Assembly: GCA_016932615.1 (NCBI GenBank)
Contig: JAFGCN010000011.1
Location: 1 to 53,481 of the forward strand
Direction of reading: 5' to 3'
From: Candidatus Aenigmatarchaeota archaeon
GTDB taxonomy: Archaea > Aenigmatarchaeota > Aenigmatarchaeia > QMZS01
Length of the DNA stretch: 53,481 nucleotides
This document shows, in pieces, positions 23,497 through 32,101 of the stretch; within the stretch, counting starts at the first letter, position 1; every line of letters begins with the position of its first letter. The notes under the pieces are model-generated. The model saw nothing but the letters and a program-made list of their open reading frames with translations. It made no database searches and had not been told where the DNA came from. A program made the position numbers and the translations under genes.

Positions 23497-23716
23497 AACT
23501 GGCGGCCTAAACGTGGTTGGGCGACTTCCTTTGGCTTCTTCTTGCCTCAGGTGCCGGGCATGCTGGTCTGCCTTACTCCTCCCAAGAGCAATTTCTCGGG
23601 GATTGCGTTTTCTTTCATCTATAGACCCTCTCCCTCCTGTGTGTACCCTATCTACTCATTTGGAATAACGTATTTAAGCCGGAATGTAAGTGGAGTGTAA
23701 TATAAAAAGACTATGC

Positions 23717-23863
23717 TTATTCCTCCTCAGAATCGACATCCAATTCTTCTCCGCAGGAAGAGCAGCAGACAGGGCCTTCATAGCCGTCATAGAACACCCT
23801 TAGCGGTATCTCAGTCTTTTTTCCGCAATTTGGGCATGATATAACTATTACCTTTTCCTGCAT
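23717..23863 (-). CDS. Small zinc-ribbon protein
   Basis: 48 residues, beginning MQEKVIVISCPNCGKKTE and ending in an acidic DVDSEEE tail. Four ligands (CPNC near residues 10-13 and CSSC near 34-37, with an extra adjacent Cys) form a two-knuckle zinc ribbon. The start codon is 5 nt from, and divergent to, carS at 23869, so the two genes share a very compact promoter zone. A role in transcription or as a metal-binding adaptor cannot be told. Confidence 0.7.
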   Translation of the reverse strand: MQEKVIVISCPNCGKKTEIPLRVFYDGYEGPVCCSSCGEELDVDSEEE

Positions 23864-23868
23864 AAGTT

Positions 23869-24393
23869 ATGTGGGACATAATACTTAATAGCCTGTGGCT
23901 GGTGATTCCCGCATATTGCGCTAATTTCATGCCGGTCTTCATCCGGGGAAAGACTCCAATCGACGGGAAACGAAATTTCAGTGACGGCCGGCGCTGGTTT
24001 GGCGATGGAAAGACTTATGAAGGGCTTATTGGGGGGACAATATTCGGGATAATTGCCGGCCTTGTCCTGATTTTGCTTCAGAATGCCGGCTTTGCCGGGT
24101 ACGCAGGAATTTCATTTGAGCACACTTTCCTCACGATATTTATGCTTTCATTTTTTGCGCTTCTGGGGGACTTGGTTGGCTCTTTTTTCAAGCGCCGCCT
24201 TGATATGCCCCGAGGCGCGCCTGCTCCGATTCTTGACCAGCTGGACTTCCTGATTTTTTCGCTTTGCTCTCTCTCACTTTTCTACAGAATGCCTCTTGAC
24301 TGGGTCGTGTTTCTGGTAATTGTTACCCCCTTTATCCACAAGGCCTCAAATGTTTTTGGCTATATTATCAAGTTAAAAAAGGAGCCCTGGTAG
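23869..24393 (+). CDS. carS: CDP-archaeol synthase
   Basis: 174 residues. CarS (DUF46) transfers CTP to unsaturated archaetidic acid, making the CDP-activated precursor of all polar archaeal lipids. Diagnostic sequences are AYCANFMPVF near the N-terminus, DGRRWFGDGKTYEGLIGG near residues 39-57, LGDLVGSFFKRRLDMPRGAPAP near 104-125 and LDQLDFL-like DQLDFLIFS. Four to five membrane helices fit the family. GGGP synthase (29325) and mevalonate kinase (49483) are elsewhere in the window, so the lipid genes are dispersed. Confidence 0.94.
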   Translation: MWDIILNSLWLVIPAYCANFMPVFIRGKTPIDGKRNFSDGRRWFGDGKTYEGLIGGTIFGIIAGLVLILLQNAGFAGYAGISFEHTFLTIFMLSFFALLGDLVGSFFKRRLDMPRGAPAPILDQLDFLIFSLCSLSLFYRMPLDWVVFLVIVTPFIHKASNVFGYIIKLKKEPW

Positions 24394-24416
24394 GGGCGGT
24401 AATTCCTTTGCGGTTT

Positions 24417-24818
24417 TTAGCTGCCAGAGCTTGCTTTTTCACTACCCTGCGGCAAGCTTATCTGCGGAGCCATGCCATAACTTTTCAAAAATCCTCCTAA
24501 AAATCCCGCTGCTGCGCCGGCCTTGTCAAGGTTTCCCTGAAGCGCTTCTGCCGACTGGCTTGCATAGTCCGGGCTTACAAAGTTTCCAAGATACTCGAAC
24601 CCATTTATGACTGCCTCCCCAAGGTATGGCGTATGGTCGAGCACTTCTCCGCTTACGGCGCCCATCAAGGCCCCGGCAATGGAGCCAATGACTATGAGGC
24701 CCCCAAGCGCGGCAAGCCCTCCAATGCCGTAAACTGCCTTTTTGCTGGGGGAAGTGTTTCCCCACCACTCTCTTATTGCCATTTCGTATTCTTTTCCTTG
24801 TTTGCTTTTGTCATCCAT
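24417..24818 (-). CDS. Membrane hypothetical protein with glycine-zipper helix
   Basis: 133 residues, unrecognised. A basic N-terminus (SKQGKEYEMAIREWWG) precedes one or two close hydrophobic helices with small-residue spacing (residues about 29-56, GIGGLAALGGLIVIGSIAGALMG) typical of helix packing in membranes. The C-terminal half is Ala/Gly-rich (DKAGAAAGFLGGFLKS). It converges with carS. It shares this general style with the proteins encoded at 33036, 48388 and 51981, all lineage-specific membrane proteins. Confidence 0.6.
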   Translation of the reverse strand: MDDKSKQGKEYEMAIREWWGNTSPSKKAVYGIGGLAALGGLIVIGSIAGALMGAVSGEVLDHTPYLGEAVINGFEYLGNFVSPDYASQSAEALQGNLDKAGAAAGFLGGFLKSYGMAPQISLPQGSEKASSGS

Positions 24819-24824
24819 AATAGC

Positions 24825-25106
24825 TTAGAGCTTGCATTTGGAATATTCGTATGCTGCCGCTACGACATTCGGAGACACCCCCCAGGGGCTTCGTCTTGCA
24901 ATGTACTGAGGTCCGCTTTCTTCCAGACCATCTGATTTTAGCCCGCTTCGACAAAAGGCATCGGCAGCCAACAGGTGTGCAGGAGTAAGTATAAGTTTTT
25001 TGGAATCGTCTATTAGAGTCATTGCGAGGGCAACTCCTATTGAACTACTGCCTAGGGCATCTCTCATATCTTTTGGAGCCATGTCATAAACCCGAATTTG
25101 TCCCAT
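24825..25106 (-). CDS. Small hypothetical protein
   Basis: 93 residues, unrecognised. The start at 25106 is in GATTATGGG. The sequence (MGQIRVYDMAPKDMRDALGS, then LILTPAHLLAADAFCR, then ARRSPWGVSPNVVAAAYEY) looks like a compact alpha/beta domain with two alanine-rich helices. It lies 6 nt upstream of the next minus-strand gene, so the two are likely co-transcribed. Confidence 0.52.
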   Translation of the reverse strand: MGQIRVYDMAPKDMRDALGSSSIGVALAMTLIDDSKKLILTPAHLLAADAFCRSGLKSDGLEESGPQYIARRSPWGVSPNVVAAAYEYSKCKL

Positions 25107-25159
25107 AATCTAACCTCTCCAAAAGTATTCCTTTGCAGAAAGCACTACGATTGTGGTTC

Positions 25160-25948
25160 TTATGTAATCTTATACGCTGTGGTGGGCATGTTATACTGGG
25201 CAACGAGTTTGGGAATATTGCTTTTTACACCACCCCCCCGGCTTTTTTTGAGCATTCCCGGAAGAACTATATCTCCCAAAAAAGCCACATGCGGTTTTGG
25301 CTTGCGGCTTTCTCCATAATCTTCCAGAATCATTTCTCCCCCTTCATTAAGATGCATGCTTCCTCTGGGCCTAAGCCGGATGTCAATTTTTCTTGGCTCA
25401 TAACCGTCATCCAAAAGGCCGCCTACAAGCCGAGGCACCATTTTAACTGCCTCTGGATGCTTGTCTTTCCACTCTTCCCTGTCCCAAATGTGGCTATAGT
25501 AATATATTTCTGCGCTTAGGGGCTTATTTGTCTCATCAGGCTTTATGTGTCTGTTATAAAGGTGGGTGAGTTCCGTCAGGTCGGTGCGATTCTTATCGCC
25601 TATACCGACAATATGCCTTAAGCCGCTTTCGGCGCTGAAGGGTAAGTCACAATAGAGGTATGCGAAAGGAAGCATTTGTTTTTCATTTATCCAATGGTTT
25701 CCTTCATTCATTACTTTCTCGATTTCAGGATCCATTCTTGGAGTATACTTAGTGGTACAATTGAAGGTGCCAGGCAAATCATAGTGCTGTTTGACTTTTC
25801 CTAAAAATACCTCATCCTCTTTAGAAATAGGCAATTGCAAGCCAATTTCTACGCTTTCAAATTTTCTGTTTTCAAGAATCTCGGTTAAATCTCCCTTTCC
25901 AATTTCTTCTAATATTCCTACCAAAGCTTCCTGCTGCGAAGTTCTCAT
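25160..25948 (-). CDS. Hypothetical soluble protein
   Basis: 262 residues, no recognised domain. The N-terminal third is helical and acidic (QQEALVGILEEIGKGDLTEIL). The middle has aromatic and charged stretches (HWINEKQMLPFAYLYCDLPF, YNRHIKPDETNKPLSAEIYYYSH), and the C-terminal third is basic with a poly-Gly patch (KKSRGGGVKSN). No signal peptide or clear membrane helix. It lies just downstream of topA on the same strand, 25 nt away, so it may be co-transcribed. Confidence 0.6.
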   Translation of the reverse strand: MRTSQQEALVGILEEIGKGDLTEILENRKFESVEIGLQLPISKEDEVFLGKVKQHYDLPGTFNCTTKYTPRMDPEIEKVMNEGNHWINEKQMLPFAYLYCDLPFSAESGLRHIVGIGDKNRTDLTELTHLYNRHIKPDETNKPLSAEIYYYSHIWDREEWKDKHPEAVKMVPRLVGGLLDDGYEPRKIDIRLRPRGSMHLNEGGEMILEDYGESRKPKPHVAFLGDIVLPGMLKKSRGGGVKSNIPKLVAQYNMPTTAYKIT

Positions 25949-25973
25949 AAATCTATCTATCCTTTAGTAATAT

Positions 25974-28175
25974 TTATTCCTCTTTTGTCTTCCTTGGAGC
26001 CCTCTTCTTGGTGGTTTTGCCCGCCTTTTCCCGGGGCGCTTTTTTCTTTCTCACTGCCTTTGGCTTTGTTTTATTGGCCGTTTCTCCTGCCTTTGGGATT
26101 ACGGCGCCTTCAGGAGAGGCATCTTCCGGCTTTTCCTTCTTTTTTGCGCCCCAGTCTTTCTTGGTTTCGCAGTTAGGGTCAAGGCACATGGTGAACGGGC
26201 GGTGGCCTTTTCTGATTATCTTCAAAATAGGAGTATTGCACTTTTCGCAGGTTTTGCCGGTCTTTTCAATCGCGCAGTTGTAAGGGAGTGGATAAGCATT
26301 CTTGCAGTTTGGGTAATTGGTGCAGCCGACAAACCTCGAGCCGTTGTACATCCTGATGAATTTCAGCTCTCCGTCGTCGCACTTCAGGCAGGGGCCGAGC
26401 TTATTTTGGATTTCCTGCGTCTCCAGCGCCGAGCCGGAAAGCTCCTGCCCGATTTCTTTTTCGTGAGCCCGGAACTTTTTGAAGGTGCTCGTAAGGTTTT
26501 CCTTTGCTTCTTCGAGGACGTTTTCGCGCTTGTTTGTTCCTTCCTGAATCTGCTCCATTTCGCTTTCAAGCTTTACCGTCAGTTCTTCGGACACAATTTC
26601 GGGCACGAATTTTTCAAGAGTGGTAATGAGCCGCACGCCAAGAGTGGTTGCTTTTATCTTCTGCCCTTCGATGTAGTTTCTGTCATAGAGAATCTGGATG
26701 ATGGCGGCTCTTGTGGACTTTGTGCCAAGGTTTCGCTTTTCAAGCTCCTTGATTAAGCTTGCCTGGTTGTACCGTTTTGGGGGCTGGGTTTCCTTGTCAA
26801 GCATGTTGAGGGCGTCGACAATCAGGACGGTTCCTTTCTCCTGGCTGGGAAGCTCTACTTCTTCAAGCTTTGCGTAAGGGTACATTTCAAGCCAGTTCTT
26901 TGCGATAGTCCTTGCACCTGTGCAGTTGAAGGCATAAGCGTCGATAAGGGCGGTAACCTTCATGGACATCCTTTCCGCCGGCTGGCCGAATATGGCAAAG
27001 AATCTGTGGACTATAAGCTCGTAAAGCTTTTCAGCATCCTTGTCCAGTTTCTCCGGCTCTTCTCCGGTCGGGTAAATTGACGGGTGGGCCGGGTCGGTCT
27101 TGTTTCCTTCATTTGGCTTAAGGTCTTTTCCGAGAAGCTGCTTTCCAAGTGGGTACCTTTTGGCGAGCTTTTCCAGGATCGGCTTGTACTCAATAGACTC
27201 AGGAAGCTTCTGGGAAGAAGTTCGGGGGTATGAAATTACCCCCTGCAGGTAGAGCCCCTGGGCGATGCTCTGCGTCCTTGACGGGGCATAGCCGAATACA
27301 CGGTAAGCTTCTGACTGGAGGTCTGTTAAATTGAAAGGTGTCGGGGGGTTAAGCTTGTGCTTTTTTGTCTGGATATTGTCAACGACTGCATTTTTTCCCT
27401 GGCAACTGGAAAATATCTTTTCTGCCTCCGGCTTTTCCCAGATTTTGTCAGTTTCGTACTCAAAGGTGAGCGTTTCCGGGAACTTTTCGCCTTTTCCGTT
27501 CCTGCTTGTCTGAAAATTAATCTGCCAGTATGGAACCGGCTTGAACGCCTCGATTTCAAGCTCGCGCTTTACTATGAGAGCAAGAGTCGGGCCCTGAACC
27601 CTTCCGGAAGAAAGAAGCTGGTAGCGGTTTGTCGCAGTCCGAATCGAGCCTGTAAGCGCCTTTGAAATATTGACGCCGTAGAAAAAATCCAGGTAGTGCC
27701 TTGTAAGCCCTGCCTCAGCCAGCCCCAGGTTTACACCATTCTTTCTTGTATCAAACGCTTTTTTAAGCTCTGGCTTTGTGAGTGTTGAAAAGCACATCCT
27801 TGTTGCCCTGCTTTTCCCGCAAAGGAAGCGGTAAATGTTGTACCCGATAACTTCGCCCTCGACATCGTAATCTGTTGCGATTGTGGTTTCCGTTGACATC
27901 TTTCCGAGGTGCATCAATACCTTGTGGAATTTCGCAGTAAAGCTGTTTTTCTTGAAAGCCGGCGCCCAGGAGAGGTCGAAATTCGGGTAGGGCCTTTTCT
28001 TTTCCTCCTCAAGCCCGAAGATATGGCCTGCGGCTGAAGCGACTATTGTATTGCCATCGGGCGACTCGAAGTAGCTCACGCCCCCTGTCGCTTTTTTGGC
28101 GGTGTAGTTATCAAGAATCGCGTCTGCAATCTTCTTTGCCGCAGTCGGCTTTTCGGCTATAATCAGGTGAACCAT
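25974..28175 (-). CDS. topA: DNA topoisomerase I, type IA
   Basis: 733 residues; relaxes negative supercoils and resolves intermediates by a 5'-phosphotyrosine cut. Toprim motifs are MVHLIIAEKPTAAKKIA at the N-terminus and TDYDVEGEVIGY (acidic metal triad) near residue 96-108. The catalytic tyrosine is in VISYPRTSSQ near residue 316. The C-terminus carries two zinc modules (CLKCDD ... CTNYPNC and CEKCNTP ... CLDPNC, about residues 595-675) and a Lys/Arg/Pro-rich tail of about 50 residues. Length and order fit archaeal TopA/III-like enzymes. No reverse gyrase helicase domain is fused. Confidence 0.95.
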   Translation of the reverse strand: MVHLIIAEKPTAAKKIADAILDNYTAKKATGGVSYFESPDGNTIVASAAGHIFGLEEEKKRPYPNFDLSWAPAFKKNSFTAKFHKVLMHLGKMSTETTIATDYDVEGEVIGYNIYRFLCGKSRATRMCFSTLTKPELKKAFDTRKNGVNLGLAEAGLTRHYLDFFYGVNISKALTGSIRTATNRYQLLSSGRVQGPTLALIVKRELEIEAFKPVPYWQINFQTSRNGKGEKFPETLTFEYETDKIWEKPEAEKIFSSCQGKNAVVDNIQTKKHKLNPPTPFNLTDLQSEAYRVFGYAPSRTQSIAQGLYLQGVISYPRTSSQKLPESIEYKPILEKLAKRYPLGKQLLGKDLKPNEGNKTDPAHPSIYPTGEEPEKLDKDAEKLYELIVHRFFAIFGQPAERMSMKVTALIDAYAFNCTGARTIAKNWLEMYPYAKLEEVELPSQEKGTVLIVDALNMLDKETQPPKRYNQASLIKELEKRNLGTKSTRAAIIQILYDRNYIEGQKIKATTLGVRLITTLEKFVPEIVSEELTVKLESEMEQIQEGTNKRENVLEEAKENLTSTFKKFRAHEKEIGQELSGSALETQEIQNKLGPCLKCDDGELKFIRMYNGSRFVGCTNYPNCKNAYPLPYNCAIEKTGKTCEKCNTPILKIIRKGHRPFTMCLDPNCETKKDWGAKKKEKPEDASPEGAVIPKAGETANKTKPKAVRKKKAPREKAGKTTKKRAPRKTKEE

Positions 28176-28344
28176 TATTTAAAGGGGCAGTATCTTTTTT
28201 AAGGTTGATGCTATGGAAGGGCAAAAAATACATCCTGCATCAGGAAGCTTTCTGGAGATTGCATCTATGATTTTGCTGTGGCATGGACAACGAATGGACT
28301 AATATCCGCTTCAATATATAGCTTATTTTTCCCTATTATTAATA

Positions 28345-29232
28345 ATGCCCAAACAGGACTTGTTTGTTTGGCTTTTTGTAGCCCTCTCGGTTTGCATTGC
28401 AATATTCTTTCCATATCTTGTCTTTCTAGTCCAGTCGCCGGTTTCAGCATCGCAGCTTGCTATTTTGATGAATCTGGTGCTGCCTTTGCTTTTTATTGCC
28501 TTCTTTGGAGAGTTTATTCTTCACCCCCATAAGGCAAAGAGTCATGGCAAAGGGCATAGAAAAGCCCCCCGTGCAAAAGCTTCAGTTTTACAGTTAGTTG
28601 GGCTCAAAGTACCCGTCTGGCTTGTTTCAGTTCTTCTTGGCCTTTGCGTGATGCTGCCTGGGTTTGCAGGCCTTATCTGGTATTCGGGGGCTATGGCTTA
28701 CCCCAGCACGGAGCTTTTTGAAGGCATATTCTACAATATGTTTCTGGTGCTTGGCGCTGCAATAGCAGTTATTTCCTATACTCATCTGTGCAGCAGGAAC
28801 CTCTTGGAAAAGAGGTTTCTGACTTTTCAGCTTCATGCGCCGGTTTTGGGGGTTCTGTTTGGGCTTATTGGCGCGTTTCACGTCCTGCTTATGATGGTGT
28901 TTGGCTATTTCTGGTCATATACTGAGTTTTTCCCCACGCTCTTCTATGGGGCATTTGCCCAGACATTTTATGATATGATGATCCTTGCGGGGGTAAATCT
29001 GGTGATGCCTTTCGAACTGGAGTTCATATTTGGTTTTTTTCTGATTGAGATGGTAACTCTGCTTACGATTTACTTTACGAGGCGCACCTATGGGTCTGAC
29101 CATGTAATGGAGCAGGGAATGCTTGCAAGAAACCTCGCTCTGGCAATGTTCTTTTATGCCGTGCTGTTTGTCTTAATACCTATGTTGTTCTATCCATTTT
29201 TCATGACCTCAGTCTTTGGATACGCGATATAG
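28345..29232 (+). CDS. Polytopic membrane protein, function unknown
   Basis: 295 residues with about seven hydrophobic helices: roughly residues 6-26, 36-55, 90-112, 125-147, 165-190, 205-230 and 265-285. A basic, His-rich loop (HPHKAKSHGKGHRKAPRAK) lies between helices 2 and 3. No transporter signature is seen. Start at 28345 (ATTAATAATGCC), with a TATATA box about 30 nt upstream. The 170 nt between topA and this gene hold only divergent promoters. Confidence 0.65.
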   Translation: MPKQDLFVWLFVALSVCIAIFFPYLVFLVQSPVSASQLAILMNLVLPLLFIAFFGEFILHPHKAKSHGKGHRKAPRAKASVLQLVGLKVPVWLVSVLLGLCVMLPGFAGLIWYSGAMAYPSTELFEGIFYNMFLVLGAAIAVISYTHLCSRNLLEKRFLTFQLHAPVLGVLFGLIGAFHVLLMMVFGYFWSYTEFFPTLFYGAFAQTFYDMMILAGVNLVMPFELEFIFGFFLIEMVTLLTIYFTRRTYGSDHVMEQGMLARNLALAMFFYAVLFVLIPMLFYPFFMTSVFGYAI

Positions 29233-29324
29233 TCAGTTATTTTTTAAGTTTGGCTACCGGGCCTGCTATTTGGATTTAGTGAAAAGTGACCCTACTGCCG
29301 AATGCTTTAGGATAATGGCTGTAA

Positions 29325-30062
29325 TTACCTGTATTTCTTGATTGTGCCTATAATCTCCCTTAACTTTTCGCGGTTTCCTTCGTTTATTGTCCCTGTGACG
29401 ATAATGTCTGCGCCAGCATTTAGCTTTTCCAAGGCAGTTGACTTGTCCCTTATGCCGCCGCCCACGATTACGGGGATATTAACATTCCTTTTTACATGCT
29501 CTATGACCTGGTTTGAGACAGGGTTTTCCGCTCCACTCCCCGCCTCAAGGTAAAGAAGCTTCATTCCAAGGAACTGGGCGGCAAGAGCGTAGCTTGTTGC
29601 GATCTCCGGCTTGCTGTTTGGAAGAAGCTTTGCCCTTCCCACAAACTGGGATGTGCAGGTCTTTCCTGACTCAAACATAAGGTAGCCCATCGGGATTGGC
29701 TCGATTCCATAGGCCTTTATCAGGGGAGCCCCCTTGACGGGCTCTTCTATAACATAGTTTACGTCTGCTGAGTTCAAAAGACTCATAAAGAATATTGCAT
29801 CTGCATGCTTTGAGATTCCCGCATGTGAGTGTGGGAAAAGGATTACTGGAAGCTTGCATGCCTCTTTTATTGCCTTTACGGTTTCATCCAAGCTAATTAC
29901 TACTGTTGGGGAAGACCCGCCAATCATGAATGCATCGGTTCCGCATTCTTTTGCGAATTTTGCAAGCTTTACCGCCTCCTCCACGGGCTGTTTGTCCGGG
30001 TCAATAAGCGTGAAGTGCAGCTTTTGCGACTTGCCTTTTTCGGCCAATTCATCAAATATCAT
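29325..30062 (-). CDS. Geranylgeranylglyceryl phosphate synthase
   Basis: 245-residue TIM-barrel prenyltransferase that makes the first ether bond of archaeal lipids, joining sn-glycerol-1-phosphate to geranylgeranyl diphosphate. Family motifs include HFTLIDPDK (near residues 16-24), DAFMIGGSS (near 43-51), ILFPHSHAGIS (near 73-83), LYLEAGSGAENPVS (near 170-183) and IVGGGIRD (near 199-206) with GADIIVTG. Length matches group II GGGPS. The start at 30062 follows a TTTAAAC-type TATA box. Confidence 0.96.
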   Translation of the reverse strand: MIFDELAEKGKSQKLHFTLIDPDKQPVEEAVKLAKFAKECGTDAFMIGGSSPTVVISLDETVKAIKEACKLPVILFPHSHAGISKHADAIFFMSLLNSADVNYVIEEPVKGAPLIKAYGIEPIPMGYLMFESGKTCTSQFVGRAKLLPNSKPEIATSYALAAQFLGMKLLYLEAGSGAENPVSNQVIEHVKRNVNIPVIVGGGIRDKSTALEKLNAGADIIVTGTINEGNREKLREIIGTIKKYR

Positions 30063-30134
30063 AATAATATCTTAGTTTAAATAAGGTTTTTGGGGCGGTT
30101 CTTTTTATATTTATTTAACTCTAAAATTTGGGGC

Positions 30135-30272
30135 ATGCTCTTTTCTGGCAATATAGTCACTAAAGAACCGTTTGTGAGTGGTAATCCTTGGGGAACATTT
30201 AAGAGCCAGTATTGGGCGAAAGATTGCCTTAAGCGGATTCCTTCTCGTGAAGGTACTCTACGTATTTGCTAA
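30135..30272 (+). CDS. Possible short leaderless ORF overlapping the 3' end of secD
   Basis: 45 codons from the ATG at 30135 (MLFSGNIVTKEPFVSGNPWG...). A good TATA-like stretch (CTTTTTATATTTATTT) is centred about 26 nt upstream, the leaderless spacing seen elsewhere. It overlaps the last 44 nt of secD on the opposite strand. Apart from promoter spacing there is no supporting evidence; the peptide has no recognisable domain. Confidence 0.22.
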   Translation: MLFSGNIVTKEPFVSGNPWGTFKSQYWAKDCLKRIPSREGTLRIC

Positions 30273-31923
30273 AAGCCGGCCTTGTGATGAGTATCCCTAC
30301 AAGGACACCTACAATGGTGGTGAGCGCAAAGCCGCCGATTTCCTTGAATATGCCAAAGCCAAGGAACAGTATTGGGATCATTGCAAATATAGTTGTGGCG
30401 CCTGAGCCAAGTATCATGGTGTAGGCCCTCTTAAGGCCCTCTCGTAAGGTGTATTTTTCCTTCTTCTTTGTGGTTTCGTCAACAATGAATATCTGGTTAT
30501 CGACTCCAAAGCCGATTGCTGCAATAAGTCCCGAGAGGGCAAGGGAGGACAGGTTCCATTGGGTAAGGGCTGCAAAGCCAAGGATTATCACGACTTCGCA
30601 GAGCATTGTCGCTATCACTCCCAGGGAAATCCTGAATTTCCGGTACCGGATAAATATGGCCGCGCTTACCACAAGTATGGCGCTAAGCCCTGCAAGAAGA
30701 ATCATTCTGAGGTAGCTTTCCCCAACCGTTGAATTAAGCCGGTCGATGGACACAATTTCCACTTTTGTCGGCAAGTCGCCGGATTTCAGGACCGCTTTAA
30801 GCGTGTCCCTGCTCTTTTTGGCGCTTTCTTCTGTGTCGCCGTATCCAGTGATAACCGGGTTTGTGACTTGCTTTCCTTTCAGTGAGGCAGAGATCCCAAG
30901 GGCGTCAAACTCCTTTTCGTCAAGGTAGAGGTGGATTTTTTCCGAAAGAGAGCCCTCGTCCGAGCCGGGAATGGTGTTTAGGTTCTGAGTAAGCTCGGCA
31001 AACCTTTTTGAGCCGCTTTCCGAAATAACCACGCCAAACTGGTACCTGTAGCCGGTTCCGGACCTTTGAAGGTAGCTTGCCTCAGGAGGTATGCCTACAT
31101 TAATTATATCCTTGCTGGTGAAGACCTGCCCCTCGATTACCGAAAGCTTGGCTGTTACGTTTTTGACGCTGAAAACAATGCCATTAAGCTCAAAAATGTC
31201 CCCTGTTTCGTAGGTCTTGCCGTTTATAGTAATGCTTGTTTCATCCTTAATCTTGAGGGTGTACTCTTCATTCTGTCCCCCCGTATATTTTCCAAGCAGG
31301 AATGTCCCCTTGTCCTTTATTGTAAGGGGGATTGTCGCCTTGAAGTCGCCCCTTCTTGAAAGGAGCTGTTCGATTTCCTGAGGGCTTCCGCCAGCAATGG
31401 AAACCATCAGAAGCTTTTCGTCCCCCACTTCGACTTTCCTGAATTCTGTCTGCCTCAGCCCGTAAACGTCGATTCTGGTCTGCAGGACTGAAACAATGTC
31501 ATCAAGAGTTGAGTTTGTAAGGTTTTCGGGCCTGAGCAGCGCCCTTGTGCCTCCCTGTATGTCGAGCCCGAATTTCAGGTTAGAGCCCGGGATTTTTTCA
31601 GTAGTGAGGTTGAATGTGTCGTTTCCATCGAGTAGGATGGTTTGTGTTCCATAATCTGTCCTGAGGGTAAGGTAGCCGGTTTTTCCCTGGAAATCTGCAA
31701 GCTGTGCGGGGCTGGTAAGGTCTGTAAGAGTCCCTTCCCCCAGCATTCCTGCGGCATAGATTATAGTCCCCGACTTGAGGTTTCCGTAAAAGGGGCCATA
31801 CCCGACAGACGTGACTTCCAGGCCTTTTGGGCTGGGATCCGGGGAAATCGCCCAGATAGATACTGCAAGCGCCACAAACAAGATTAGCATTTGCCAGCTC
31901 AAAACCAGTTTCCTGAGGCCCAT
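30229..31923 (-). CDS. secD: Protein-export membrane protein SecD
   Basis: 564 residues. SecD works with SecF at the SecYE translocon, using ion motive force for late steps of secretion. There is one N-terminal helix (about 10-27), a large extracytoplasmic region including DIQGGTRALLRPEN (SecD D1 motif, near residue 120), and five C-terminal helices. These hold GLIAAIGFGVDNQIFIVDETTK (the D5-type motif), RMILLAGLSAILVV and GFALTTIVGVLVGILITRPAF. secF is normally adjacent in archaea but no secF-like frame is seen on either side. Confidence 0.95.
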   Translation of the reverse strand: MGLRKLVLSWQMLILFVALAVSIWAISPDPSPKGLEVTSVGYGPFYGNLKSGTIIYAAGMLGEGTLTDLTSPAQLADFQGKTGYLTLRTDYGTQTILLDGNDTFNLTTEKIPGSNLKFGLDIQGGTRALLRPENLTNSTLDDIVSVLQTRIDVYGLRQTEFRKVEVGDEKLLMVSIAGGSPQEIEQLLSRRGDFKATIPLTIKDKGTFLLGKYTGGQNEEYTLKIKDETSITINGKTYETGDIFELNGIVFSVKNVTAKLSVIEGQVFTSKDIINVGIPPEASYLQRSGTGYRYQFGVVISESGSKRFAELTQNLNTIPGSDEGSLSEKIHLYLDEKEFDALGISASLKGKQVTNPVITGYGDTEESAKKSRDTLKAVLKSGDLPTKVEIVSIDRLNSTVGESYLRMILLAGLSAILVVSAAIFIRYRKFRISLGVIATMLCEVVIILGFAALTQWNLSSLALSGLIAAIGFGVDNQIFIVDETTKKKEKYTLREGLKRAYTMILGSGATTIFAMIPILFLGFGIFKEIGGFALTTIVGVLVGILITRPAFSKYVEYLHEKESA

Positions 31924-32065
31924 AAGATTATGACAAAATTAATAATTTGGCAGAAAGGGCTGCTTTCGGCGCTGATTCAGATGTAATACCTACTCTTATA
32001 TATATCTTTCCTGCTAAGTAAGTTATCGGCTATCCGTCAATTGACTATTCCTTTAAATGTTTTTT

Positions 32066-32082
32066 GATAAGCTATTTATATA
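32066..32082 (+). promoter_or_regulatory. TATA box of the TrmB-like regulator
   Basis: CTATTTATATATAAG is centred about 25 nt upstream of the ATG at 32102. This supports the start at 32102 over the in-frame ATG at 32057, which would precede the transcript. Confidence 0.5.
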
Positions 32083-32101
32083 TAAGAAAATAACCTATAA
32101 T

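Noticed and set aside
28196-28320. Short plus-strand frame (about 29 codons) upstream of the 28345 gene
   Set aside because: Very short, no clear promoter of its own, and it lies in the shared promoter zone of topA and the 28345 gene.
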